Origin: Apostichopus japonicus
Taxonomy: Eukaryota; Echinodermata; Holothuroidea; Aspidochirotida; Stichopodidae
Direction of reading: 5' to 3'
DNA length: 64,000 bases
NCBI RefSeq assembly: GCF_037975245.1
Contig: NC_092563.1
Location: 3,047,001-3,111,000 of the forward strand
Both the position numbers and the translations under genes were made by a program. The notes under the pieces were generated by a model. It was not told the DNA's origin. It did no database searches and saw only the letters and a program-made list of their open reading frames with translations. This document shows positions 1 to 21,200 of the stretch, piece by piece (position 1 is the first letter of the stretch; every line of letters begins with the position of its first letter).

Positions 1-8392
<8,392 letters not shown>

Positions 8393-11300
8393 AAGAGGTT
8401 TTGTTTGTCAGCTTGTGTTTCCAATAATAGATGTATTATGCTTACAACAGATTCAAGAGAGGGAGGGAGAGAGAGAAGAGAGATAGATCGATAGAAGGAG
8501 GTATGTTTTCAACAATGTGCTACCTTCGTAGGTCATGTGACCTGGGCGTGATCAAAGATAGCTGCTTGCAATGACACAAAGAAAATTTGACAAATGAGCA
8601 AGGAAGCTTTTTAACCACAACCCTTCTGGCTGTAGCGAAGAAATTTAAAAAATGCACCATAATCACCATAATTTATTATAATACCAGTCAGACCTGCACT
8701 GCTTAAATAATAATTTACCTCTCAAATAGATTGTTTCATGTAGAGGGAGGGTTTTGTTGTGTCGATGAAAACTTCCCAATAATTGACAGTGTCGGAAATA
8801 GGTCAATAATTCACATCCGTTAGAAATATACAAATGTATGCAGTTCGTGATAGGGAACATGTCACATTGCCTATGTCTGTGATCGGGGTACTGGACCAAG
8901 AAGCTGGCATAGACGATTATGGCGAAACAAGGTCGTCGTCAAAGTTCAATGTAATATTCATATTATTAAATATATCAGATGTTATTTACATATCAAACAT
9001 TGGTAGTTTTATTTATGTATCCTCCGGATGAGAAGGTTTCTCTTTTTTTAATTTTCTTTTTGGGGGGGGGGGGAGAATATATGGAAGTAAATATTTTGAG
9101 AAGCCTGCAAGTCATTAACAGAGCTGCATCTTGCTATCATCTGATGATGAAACATTCAAATTGTTGACTAATGCATCAACAGAACAGAATATCAACAAAC
9201 AGCATATCAACAAACATTTTCATTCTTTATTTCTTTAATTTATCCATGCTTCAAAAAATGGGATTTTTTTCAGGGGGGGAGGGGGCGCATTTCAAAAGTG
9301 GGTCAACTCTCTGTGACTGCTATTTTTGGTACATATGTGCTAATGGCGATGTATTCCTGATTATGTAACGTCTCATTGTCAAAAATGATTAAATCCATTA
9401 AAATTTTGATCACCAAAGGCTATCAAACAACATGTTTAAATCTGAAAACTTTGGTTCAAGCAAAGAACCTTTTAGTAGGAAAATGTTTCAGGATAAGGCA
9501 TAATTTTGATCATGGTTTACTATAAATTTGGGTTAGTTTCTTGCAGTTATGTGTATGGACCTTTGAGGGCTATAAAATGTAAACGTAGTGAATTGCTAGT
9601 GCTCGTAGAAAATCTTGCTAAAATATTCTACCAATGGAGACAAATCTTGCAAAGCTTTTGAATAATACTAGCTAGCCCTTCTTATTACACAGCTAGTCTC
9701 CTCTCATAGGTTGGACCTAGTTTTATCATTTACTTATTCCATGTAAGGTGTTAACAATTCTCCTTTAATAGCTGATCAAAGTATGCATTCAGGTAATGTT
9801 TCTGGTTTGCCCGAAATTAAACAAAGACCAGACATGCTTTGTTCCGGTATCGACTGTTCGTTTGCTTGTACCTTTACTACTGAAGGGTCTAACTTGAGGG
9901 ATACCCTTATTATGATAATGTGATTGTAGGATATCTTTAGTGCTTAAAAGTTGACTTGTACTCAAACCCAACAGCAAAAGAAAAACAAATTAAAATTCTC
10001 ATACTTGTGTGTTTTAGAGCCCTTTGTCTGGGACTTTACCCACAATGCAATGCTGTGATCTGAAGAAGTTGCTTGGTGGTGAGGTACATGTAACTGGAAT
10101 ACTACAACACTGTGATACAGTCTTGTAGCATGACAAGGGCCGTGCACAATACGGTAGCCTTCTTACATCTGAAATGCAGTTTACTTAATTTGGTATTAGA
10201 CTTTTATTCTTGCTCTCCTTTCAACCGTGCAGGGTTTTTTGTTTTTTTTTGTATACAAAACTGTACTTAGTGAAGAATGCTATGTCCGATTGTAAGAAGT
10301 AGGATGGCGGGGGGGGCGGGGTGGGAAGTCACATGTCTTAATGGGTTACAAACTTGTGAATAAATGTGTATGAAATGTAGCTTAATTTTGTATGTTGTCG
10401 TGCAGGATGGAAAGTAGCCTAGAAGAAGTGAGAAAACACTACATATAAACTATATATTTATTCAGAGGAGATCAAAAGCCTACACAAACAAGAAATTTTG
10501 TTAAGAGAGTTCTGTAAGCAAGTTCAAAATTATTCAGAATTTGCATATTATACTCGCCTTCCTCGATTTCTTCCCATTACGACCAAGAGGGGGTTATTAG
10601 ATAAAAGCTCCTTCAAGTGTACATCGCATTCATTAACCAGTAAACCAGAAAATAGTACACCACCCACGTGGAAAATAATGTATTTCCTTTGTTAACCCAG
10701 ATGCTTCAAAATTTGAGATTTCTTTCAGTGATAAAAGAAACAAAATGAATGATATTACCAGTAAGCTGTAACCAGCATGACTGCTAATATTTCCCTTCTG
10801 TTTGTTAACAAGCCCTACAAAACTATTTTTATAGTTTTTGTGATAATTGTTGGGGTTGCCATGGCAAACAGTTTTCAAAATAACCCTCCTTTGGAATTTA
10901 TATGAATTTTATTCATTTAAGAAAGTTATTATAAAGGTAAATTGGGAGTGCTGTTTGTTCTTTTATTGTTTTTTGTCATTGAAAGTGGGAAATGGTTAAA
11001 GGTCTAAATGCTAAATGTTTATTTAAATTTATATTTTACTGTAAGAAAAATGTGTCCCAAAATTTACACCCTAGAAGACAATCTCCTATTTTGCTATTAT
11101 TATTATTTTTTCTCCATCTGTTATACGACCAGTCAGGTCAAAGGTTGAAGTTGTATGTGGTATAATTGGAGCATCGTTAGTGTGTTGTCTCTAATTTGAT
11201 GTTTCATTGTGTCCTGAACTTTCATGTACAGATAATGTACGTCCCTTAGTACATGAGGGAGTCCTTTTCAAATGACCATGTGAGGTAACATTTCATTTGT

Positions 11301-14300
11301 ACAGCATAACATAATTATATTCATTATAATAAGAGAAAAAAATAATAGACACGATTATAAAATAATAACTACAAATATGTTTTGTTTTATTTTTATTTGT
11401 TTCATAAGAATTGCCCTCACTGGGATTTAGATGCATGAGTAGATTGTGGAATAAAGTTAGTATCGAACAAAATGAACATTGGATAGTAATAATCAAAATA
11501 AAGAATGAAATTACCAGTTATAACCAGTTACAACCAGAAATAACCAGTTCAATTCAACATCATTTCATGCAAAAAAATAATTGAACTTATTATAAATTAT
11601 AGAGTCAGGTAAGGCAAAACTTTCATTGGTAATAATTCCATAGAGCAATACAACAAAAACATATTTATATCTATTTTATATATATATATATATAGATATA
11701 TATATTTATATATAGATATACATTAAGATATTTATATATAGATATATATTAAGATATTTATTGATAGATATATATATCTTTATATATATATATATATATA
11801 AAGTGGACATTAATCTGCTAGTTAGTTTTGATGCAGGTATGATTCTCAACTTTTTGCCTGCCAGACACATCAGATTAATTTCAAACGTGGAAACAGTATT
11901 TCAAAATGTTTGTTTGTTTATACTTCTACTTCCAGATTTAACATGAGAACGAGAGCTTATCAAGCATATGACCGACATTGCTATGAGCTTTTGGTATCAA
12001 GCAGCAGCGGCCCAAAAAAAAAGTTGTTGAAATCAAATTCAAGAATAGTTATGTGTTAATTTTGTTTTGCTTGGGTAGTGCTGATGTTTATAGTATGTCA
12101 GTGTGCCTACATGGATAGTCCAGCCTCATGGATTAGTTTCAGATTTTAAATAGATCATCGGTATTGGCAAAACTAAAACTTCTAAAGTTGGTAGAAGATT
12201 TGGGAAGTACTGTCCTAAAACTCTGATCCTCCAAATCAGGGATTGTTAAAAAATAACCAATGAAATATGACTGTGGATAATTATATTTAGAGGCGCTGGG
12301 CATTCAAAAATGCTTCTTTTTTTTAATCTTTGCGTTCATTTTCTGACTATCTTGCACATTTTGGGGGCAATGCTGATGAACTTTAAATACTGAAAACAAA
12401 TAAAAATATCACGTATATTATGGTATTTTGAACAAAGGAAAGTGAGAATAAATGTTTTAATTAGTCCTCCTTTAAAAACATATTTCAATATAATGCCACC
12501 TTGGATTCCCAATAAACCAACACTTGATGCATGCAGCAGAACCCACAGATGAGAGTCTATAAACAGATGCAAACCAAAGTAGAACTTGGAATGGTAAACA
12601 AAAACAAATACCAGATAACAATTGTTTTTTTTTATAATATATATATAGGTGCTTTGGCATGCTTTATTACAAACTGGAATATGCTACATACTTTTATGAA
12701 TTCAATTCAAAATATTTGCCAAATTTGATAAAATGGCAGTAATGGCCACATTGCATTACCATCCTTTCACTTCCTTCTTTGACATGGTAACTATGATCCG
12801 TTCAACACACCACTACGTCAAGAAAACTTATAGGCAAGCGTGGAGCCAAGAACTCGGAATTACGGGGTATTAACCGTTCATGTATTATAACAGTAATATG
12901 TAACACTACAACAAGAGATCATGCAGGCCAGTACACAGGATTTTCTATGGGGTGGTGCACTGGTTGAAGATGTGGATCATTGCATTGAATACCATCCTGG
13001 TAGAGGTGACTCATTTCTGTCATTGAAGGTGCTAAGATGGAACATGGTGCTATATTTTGCGACCATATCAATCAGGTCTGTGACATTTAGCAGAGCTCTC
13101 CTCAACATCCCCACCCACCAGCACCAAAGATGATCCCCTTTCCCAGACAATCTGCACCTCTTAAAATGGGGGGGGGGTTAGGGGCAGAAGTGCATCACCC
13201 CCCTTGCCAATGGACTTGTCACATAGGAAGGTATCATATCAGGGTTTTTGAAAGTTCTATCCTCAGCCAAAGTTACTGTCCATTTCATCTATGGACTATC
13301 ACCCTTTACACAAATCAAATGTTATGCACTAAAGTGTAATTTCATGAAACCACCATCAGACAATTATACCTTCCTTTTCCCTTCCCTTCTTCTACTCCCA
13401 CTCCATCTTCTATCCCTTCTCCTTCTGCCCTCCCCCCTTCCCCTCTTCTATCACATCTCCTGCCTGTCTTCCATCCCATCTATCCTCTCCTGACTATTCT
13501 ATTCTCTCTCTCTCCACCTACCTCTCTCTCTCTCTCTACCCTTCCTCTTTCCAAGCGCCCGCCTCTCTGTCTGTTTCGTGCCGTATTGTATTGAATCCAT
13601 TCAAGGTGTTTGTCAAAATAATTAATCTATTATAGAAACTTCTCGTTACGGTCCCTATAAACAAGTGGCTCCTGACATGAAGTTTGTAGAAATTTTAAGC
13701 AGAAACTAAGAAAAGTAAATTTATACTACATATTGAAACAAATATGGATGGCACCTTCCATAAATAAAATTAATTAGATTAAATGGAAGTGATACTCTTA
13801 AATAATGGCATGACTCTCTACAAAATTAAGCCAAAAACGAAAATAAATTGTTCTAATTATCACAGATTTACTTCTGTTTGATTATACATGTATCCAAATA
13901 GTATTTATCAAATTAAATTGGTCACCATTCACATTTGCAATTTGCTCTTCTCCCTTCAACTGCCTACAGAATGAGGAAATTTAAGTGCATTAAAAAACAC
14001 TCATAATATTTGATACTGCTGATACACTGATAAATATTTGATATTGCAGCATATTAAGCTTGGCAAGGACAACTTGTTGTACAGAAAGCTGTAGCAACTG
14101 CATGCAGAACTGTACATGGTAAATAGTCGATGGATGTCATATGTCCTACATACTGTAGTGTAGCTGGAAGAGGCATAGTTACAGACCTGTACATGGCACC
14201 GAGTTGCTAAGAGCTTCGTTTCACACACACATTATGGTAACGATGGAGGCTGTAAAGCTGCATACAGACTAGCACACGATTGCGCACAGCTGCATTATCA

Positions 14301-15821
14301 TTGCGCTTCATTGCACACCAAATAATTCTTTAGATCTTTGAATTATTTAAGATGGGCAAACTTAAAAGCCACCAGAATAGCTTTACAATTTTTAGTGTGA
14401 TCAAAATTGATAAGCCTTATCCATACTAGAACTTTTCATGGAGGTTCTCACCAATCCAAATAATTTTCAGGCAATGAGGAATGTGAATTTCACGATGCCT
14501 CCTTGTACAACAATAACTCTTGAAGGTTGATCCATATGCATCATCATGCACTTAATTGTCTTTTTACTCACAAGTGCCTTTGAACAATGCCTTCCCACAA
14601 AACTGCTATGCTACCAATGACAGAGATAACATGTCCTCTCTTTTTCTAAATTACGACCAGCCCTGACTGTGGCCATCTTTTAGTCTAATGTAACATGTTA
14701 TACCACACAGATGCACCAATGCATTGATATAGAGAATAGGAAAGTAGTCTTACAATGAAGCAGAAACACACCAATGGCATTAGCTGAAACTTCTCTAATC
14801 TTATTCTCCTACATCCAGCCCCCCCCCCTCCCCCCTCACCATCCTCTCCTTGCCATAATGGGCTTTTTCTACCTCACTAATGCTCAAAGTAACCTTACCC
14901 AATTAACACATCACTAACTTGTTCAAAATCGTTATTTTTTTACCAGTACAGGGCAAAATGTTCGTACCGACAGAATAAACTAATTTTCTACATATGATGG
15001 AACAATAACTTCTAAAAACAGAAAGTTTTATCTAATATTATGCACCATTTTTACAGACTTAGCACAAATATCTACTCTGTCTTTTCAGCCTCCTTGATTT
15101 AAGAACTCTACAAATAATAATACAAGCCTTCAACATTGTCTTGTTTAATGTTGTAGTGTTTGTATGATTTTGCTAGCTGTCACAACACACATAAACTCAT
15201 CATTTTAATGGGATTAAAGTATATCACAATGAGAGAAAGTTGGTATGAGCACTTTTAATCCTAAGGGATCAGGGAATTGATAGAGGAGTGAATGAGCAAG
15301 AAGTTTTGACAGCACAAACAGTACAAAACAGATCACGAATGTGTTAACATTCGAAGCTGCTTTCATTGGGAAAGGCAGGGTGGGAGAATGGGCTTAAATA
15401 CACACTTGAGCAAGTTATTCCCTTCGCCCCCCCGCCCCCGCCCCCGCCCCCCTCCCTCTCCCCTAATACCTCTAGTGATATGATAGTTGCATGGTACATA
15501 ACAGTACCCTACACAGTTTTAATACTTGTTATATCCATTCAGGATTACTCTATCTAAATCTGACCCCATATTAGGATATTCCGAAAATGACTTGAAATAT
15601 TCATCATTGCAATATTTCCAACTTTGGCAACGACTATATACCATTAAAGCATGCATTACCGTACACCTACTGGCCCCCAGAATACACCCTGGAACATGAC
15701 TAGTACTGAGAGAAGAGCAGTTCTGAAAAAGGGAAAACCATACGTTACGAGAATTCAGAAACATCCTCGTCGTCGTTTCTAGTCAGGTGAAATGAATACT
15801 TAGCCTCTGCATTCTCCTCTT
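8393..15821. other. No gene seen; TRAPPC8 3' flank and spacer
   Basis: About 7.4 kb between the TRAPPC8 stop and the stop of the minus-strand KIAA1143 homologue, so the two genes converge here. I see no conserved coding exon on either strand. An AATAAA lies near 10361, and ATTAAA sites occur nearer (about 8967, 9389); any could end TRAPPC8. AT-rich tracts with short tandem runs are at 11675-11800, and C-runs at 14819-14838 and 15428-15460. Confidence 0.6.
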
Positions 15822-17177
15822 TCATGTCTCTTCATCTTCGTCATCATCGTCGTCGTCTGCGAACGACAAGAGACTCTCGTTTTTGACCTTCTTACTTTTG
15901 CTGCTCTGTTTGCTGCTCTGCTGTTTGCTTTTCTCTTTGTCCTTTTTCTTCTTTGAGGAACCAAACTGCACGCCTGGAGATTCCTGGTTAGTCCTCTTTG
16001 AGGGTTTTTGAAATGATAGTTTACCTGGTAGGCTACTGCTGGAAGTATCACTGTCACCTGAAAACAAAGAACGAAAGAAAGAAATATATACAACAGTGTC
16101 AATAAAAAGTATGTACAGCAGGCAATTTCATTAATTACATTTAATTACAAATTAGAATCTTCATACTTCCAAATTCTGAATTCTGCAAGCTTATCTGAAT
16201 GAGTAACTATCAATTTACAATAACATCATACACATTCTAGAGCTGTGAAATAGAGAAATTGCCACTTGTTTTCAGTTTCATAGTCATCATTATTGCCAGG
16301 TACAAAATTTTAGCATTCTAAACATTGCTTGCAATACTTTCCTGGTGGTCCTGCATCCTCAAATTATTACGAAACATAAAAAATGTGTCAGTGAGGAAAA
16401 GTATACATTTGATAGCGGTTGTTGAAATATTAGTGACCGTTATTTGATCTTCTAGCATATTTTGGGACAAATAATGATGACAGATAAACTTGTGTCACAT
16501 AGCACACTGTACATTGTATCCAATTGTGTACCAATTCTAGCATAAGTTATAATTGAAGCCATGATGTATGATTCACTTCCACGATTCTATTTTTTTAGTA
16601 AATAAACTTGATAGGCCTACCTGTCTTGTCGTTTTTCTCAGTTTTGTGTTTCTCATATTCGTCCTTGGTGAGGTCTCCATCTTTCAGGACAACCACCAGA
16701 GGTTGTTCATCGTCTGCATCTGGTCTGTCATCATCCTCATCCAATGGAAGATTTGCTTTCTGCAGAGGTGAGAAATGATGTGCCAATGAAAACTTGATTT
16801 CACCTAGGGTTACACATAGCTTTATGCAGTGTTACAATGTGACATTGACTAATGTTAGACTAAAGTTATTGCTACTGCAAATACATGAAGTGATTAATGT
16901 GTTTACTGGCTCAATGTGTATTTTAATTTCTACTTTAACAATAAGATAGCGGCACCTGTGATACCAGTACGATTACGAATAGGCCTGCGTTGGGGCACAG
17001 AGATTAATTTCACCAGTCCTTGGACTCGCATAACTGTTACAGTGTTACTGTTACTGGTGTTACCTTCGAATTAACTGTCGGTCCTTCTTTGTAGCCGATC
17101 TCACGTTTAAACTTGGTTAGAAAGCTGGGCTCCTTTGGTTTCATGTAATCTACACCTTGTCTTCCTCTTCCCGCCAT
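15822..17177 (-). CDS. KIAA1143: KIAA1143 homologue, 3 exons, ~162 residues
   Basis: A complete minus-strand gene with exons 17177-17064, 16759-16621 and 16057-15822 (TGA at 15824-15822). Phases are 0 and 1, and all junctions have AG/GT borders. The protein starts MAGRGRQGVDYMKPKEPSFL and continues with FKREIGYKEGPTVNSK, then DDEQPLVVVLKDGDL, a Lys/Ser-rich stretch, and ends ESLLSFADDDDDDEDEE. Human KIAA1143 (about 154 residues) has the same order: a PAEPAFL-type start, GYREGPTV, DEQPQVVVLKKGDL, a Lys-rich segment and a SLLSF plus acidic tail. The function of the family is not established to my knowledge; the charged, low-complexity make-up suggests a mostly disordered, probably nuclear protein (inference). 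The Met at 17177 is the first ATG of the frame and matches the family N-terminus. The gene is head-to-head with the plus-strand gene that starts near 18258. Confidence 0.93.
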
Positions 17178-18257
17178 AGTGACTACTTCACTTAAGGATG
17201 TTACCAAAACAACAATTTATCTTAAAGTATCATAATTATTTCTTATTGGCAGGTGTGGAGTTAGCAGATGGTGTGCGTATCATGCGACAAAACCATAACG
17301 TGTTAAATAAAATGTAAACAAAGTAGCGAAATTATCGACATGACCAGAATACGTACATCACGATATTCTAAATAGTCTCTGGCTTATTTTCAACAAAGAA
17401 CATATTGTTTGTTTTTACCCTATATGACAAAATGACATGTTCTTGATCAAAATACTTTATAGAACTGATCAGCATCTACGTAATGAAGTTTTCACTTAAG
17501 TTGTTTTGTAAGTACATAGCATAATTTGCTTTCATACCAAGTTGCTGCATAGAGTCTGGAACAAACATATGTATCGAAGATGGGCTGATAACTGAACCAA
17601 TTAAGGAGGTCATGACCTCACCTCTTCTGTCACTGTGAACTTTCTTGAACTTCAACTAATCCGTGACTGTTGTGCTTGGTTACGGCATTTTTTTTCTGCC
17701 AATTTTTTCAATTCTGCGAATTTGGCTGTGTTATGTGCAATCAATTAACTTAATATTGCAATGAGCTGTGTACGCTTAGTTTGGTAGGTACGTTGACTGT
17801 AAATAAGGGAGATTTACTGATATCGGTCGCTCCTAGCGGAACCGCTGCAATCCTAACGTTAGGCTGTTGTCTAATTGGCCTAATACAATACAAGGCATAG
17901 GCCGAGCCCTAGCTTATTAGCTTAACTTTTAAGTAACATAATATTCGCTAGCCACGTCAGGTCTGTATCTCACTAGATGAAGGTGATATACCCCTCCTTG
18001 GGCTTTGCACTTGAATTTCAGTGCCATAGTGATTTAGAGTAATGTAAATTGAAGGTTTGATGCTAGTTGGGGCATTATGATATGAATGACTTAATATTGC
18101 ATGTAGTTTGGCCAAGTCACACTCACAGTCACAGTGAGGTTTTGTTTTGACCCAGTCTAGTTTGCAGTTAGGTGTGAATGGTGCAGGCCAAATGTTAGCA
18201 ATGAGAATGGCATGAAATACAGAAACTGAATTATTCAGGCTTCAGGATTTCTTTTTG
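17178..18257. promoter_or_regulatory. Head-to-head intergenic spacer, probable bidirectional promoter
   Basis: About 1.08 kb separates the start codons of two divergent genes, so both promoters should lie here. CCAAT-type pentamers occur on both strands (for example AACCAATTAAGG near 17594 and TAATTGGCC near 17873). A perfect 14-bp palindrome lies at 17606-17619. No convincing TATA box was recognised. The upstream gene may have untranslated exons in this spacer. Confidence 0.55.
17606..17619. promoter_or_regulatory. Perfect 14-bp palindrome, inverted AGGTCA half-sites
   Basis: GAGGTCATGACCTC reads the same on both strands. It is two AGGTCA nuclear-receptor half-sites in inverted, overlapping (zero-spacer-type) arrangement. 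It lies 429 bp upstream of the KIAA1143-homologue ATG and 639 bp upstream of the ATG of the divergent gene. The palindrome is seen directly; receptor binding is inference. Confidence 0.4.
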
Positions 18258-21200
18258 ATGATTTCTGTGACAATATCAAAGTCAAGAACTTATGACTTTA
18301 AGTCGTCAGACATTTCTTCTTCAAATCCTGTTAGAACAATAATCATGAAAACAGAAGGCCGGTCCCTTGACGTTGCCAACAGTAGCCATATAGATGCAGT
18401 GTATCGCCAATGTTGGCCCCATCCAGCTACTATAAAGAGACAGCATGGCTTGAAAATTCATCAAAACAGGTTGGTATCGAGTCTGCAATGTTCAATAAAT
18501 GTGATATTGATCTAATTTATTTGGTGTTCATACATATACTAAGAAAGTGACTGTTACATGAATCATAGTTTTGGTTTGTTTTCTTTACAAAGTTGATTGT
18601 GATTGCCATGTAGCCACCTTTGAAGTGCATGTGAAATAGCTGCATCTTCTAATCAGAAAGAGTTGTCAAAATGGTTATTCTGCTGTTCCATCCCATTCAC
18701 AAATTGTCCAGCTATGCATCCAAATTCTTTTATGGATTCTTTTATTTTTTAACATTTTGCTCAATGTATTGCAAGCAATAGACAACCTATCATTAAATGT
18801 CAGTTACTTCCAATTGTCAACAATAACAGCCTGAGGTACATCATGACATCATTGTCCCTTCTTGGCAACTACTGTTTCATCTTTATAGCACACTGCTCCC
18901 TTTGTCCTTCTAGCGAAAGAAAACCAAAAACATGTGAAAATATGTTATTCCAAATTTGCCAACTTTTATTAAACATGATTGTTTCATTTGGCAGTAATAC
19001 AGTTTGGCACTGGCAGCTAGTTGGCAACTTTACCGAGTATGTGAATGTGTACAGTTAGCCAACAGTAAAACTTGTTTGGAACACTATAGGGTGTAATTTT
19101 ACCAATGATGTCTTTACTGATGACAATGGTTTCTGTCTATTCTGATCAAATATATATTTCTGGAGGTATTATCATTATACAGAGCAAGTAAAAGTAAAAA
19201 AAATATTTCTGCTCCTTCTTTTTGCTGGATTATGGGAAAAAAAAGTTGTTTGTGTATAACTAAGTTCATGTAGAATGTAACAGATTATGGAACAATGCCA
19301 AAAAATGTTTTCAAACCAAAATTGAATTGATTGTAAAAAAAATACAGAAATGTAAAAATCATCTGTTGAATTGATTGAATGATTGAAAAATAGTGGTGGT
19401 TTGAATTTTGTTCTGTTTTTAGATTTCATCATACAATAAACATCATTGACGATTCAGTGCTTTGAACATCCTAAAGTGGTAGTAGTTTTGTCTCATGGCT
19501 AATAACAATATAAGAAATACTTTTCACAAGTCTGTTTTTGTGTTTGTTTTTGTTTTCTATTGTCTCAAGTTTACAGCAATCTCAATCCAAATCATTTGAG
19601 TCCTCCTTTGATCATGAAGACCTGGCAAGATCGTTACCACTACGAGAAAAAGTCGCTCCTCTTAAAGAGCACCACGCCGTCCACCATTTGGAAAGAGACG
19701 ACAGCAGAATGGGGTATAAGCCAGAGCACAGGTCAAGAAGCCTGCATGCTGATTTAGGTTTGGACCAAGTGAGTCTTTTAGATTAGTAATTAAGTCTACT
19801 TAACAAATTGAACAGTATTTTGTGATCTATTAAAATGAATTCAGATCATTTTGGACGGATTGGTTATCTTGTCTATCATGTGGGTCTACTTCATCGCATC
19901 TGTGTCAGCTCTTGATAGGTAGTGTTTTGTGTCTAATGACAATCAGGTATATCTAACTGTGGTAGGTAAACCCCCCCCCCCACCCAACCTCATCGCCCTA
20001 CCTGTCCACCCGAACCTAATACCTACCCCTTTACCTGTCCACACAATCCTTCCTCACCTACGTACACCATGTGGACACAAAACTCTTGTTGTAGCGGCAT
20101 GTAGGATTTGAAGAAACATACATCAAAAGGAAAAAGATTTGATCATTTACCATATTCTTGCCTGTTTCCATAGTTCTGTCGATTTAACTTGTATTCCTCT
20201 GGTTTAGACTTTAGTCTCCCCCTAAAGGAGATCCTGCGAGGGTCGAAACATCAGACCCTTTGATCGTATTCATTGATAATCAAATGACTCATCGTCAGAG
20301 AGCATGATTGAGAATCACTGTCGGCTTTGCGGTTGGAAGTTTGATAACCTCTTCTGTCATATAGCCCGTTTTAGCATCTGCACCACAGCATGCATAATAA
20401 AATACAATGTTTGAGGAATCGGACCAGGCTATGCAAATCTTGAAATCCTGCATAACAAATTGTGTGGACCATTCCTAGTGTTAAATTCAGAACCTCCACA
20501 ACAAGTAAAGCAGGTCAATGTTTGAACACCCTGCATTACGCTTTGCGAATATTTTGCTTCTTCCATTACATAGAGCAGGCATGCATATTTATACGTATTG
20601 ATGGATCTCGTTTAATATATCTGTATACATTTTGTCTTTTTCTCAATTTTCTCAATTTCTGTACGTTTAGGGAACACTGCACTGGAAAACTTGGAGGAAC
20701 TTCAAAGAAGACTTGGATAATATAGACAATGGTAAAACATTTTGTCCGTTGTTAGTTTGACGTTTTTTGGGGGGAGGGGGTACTTTTTTGTGCCTAAGGG
20801 TTAGTATGATTTTTGAAGCAAATGGTTAGCAATTATGCCTGGACTGAAGAGTTGATTTCCTCATTTGACTGGCCTTAAAGTAGTCTTCCAGACATTTATA
20901 TACTATATATATTTTAATGTTGAATATCTCAGAGAAATATAACCTGAAACCTGTGCGTAAAATTTTGTTCTTATTGCTAGACTTTGATATGTCACCGCTA
21001 AATTACTCTCTAGAGTTATCTCTTTAAAAGAGATTGTACAAACCCCATATGACACCTTATATTCCTGTTTTCATGGATTTGTGAGGCATCATAGTTGCTT
21101 CCCTTGTGAACATCCTAGTTTGACTCACAATTCAACAAATATTTTGACCATAATATTTTAAAAGAAATGTTTGTTAATGATAAGAAATTAATTCAAGAAC

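Noticed and set aside
15800-16102. 100-codon minus-strand frame over KIAA1143 exon 3
   Set aside because: It is the wrong frame. The frame ending in SLLSFADDDDDD matches the family and joins in phase with exon 2.
20195-20260. CTAAAGGA, a hairpin GATCCTGCGAGGGTC, then GAAAC, like a degraded retroelement hammerhead
   Set aside because: The core departs from CTGANGA at several positions and no stem I pairing was found. It may be a Penelope-type relic but is too weak to call.
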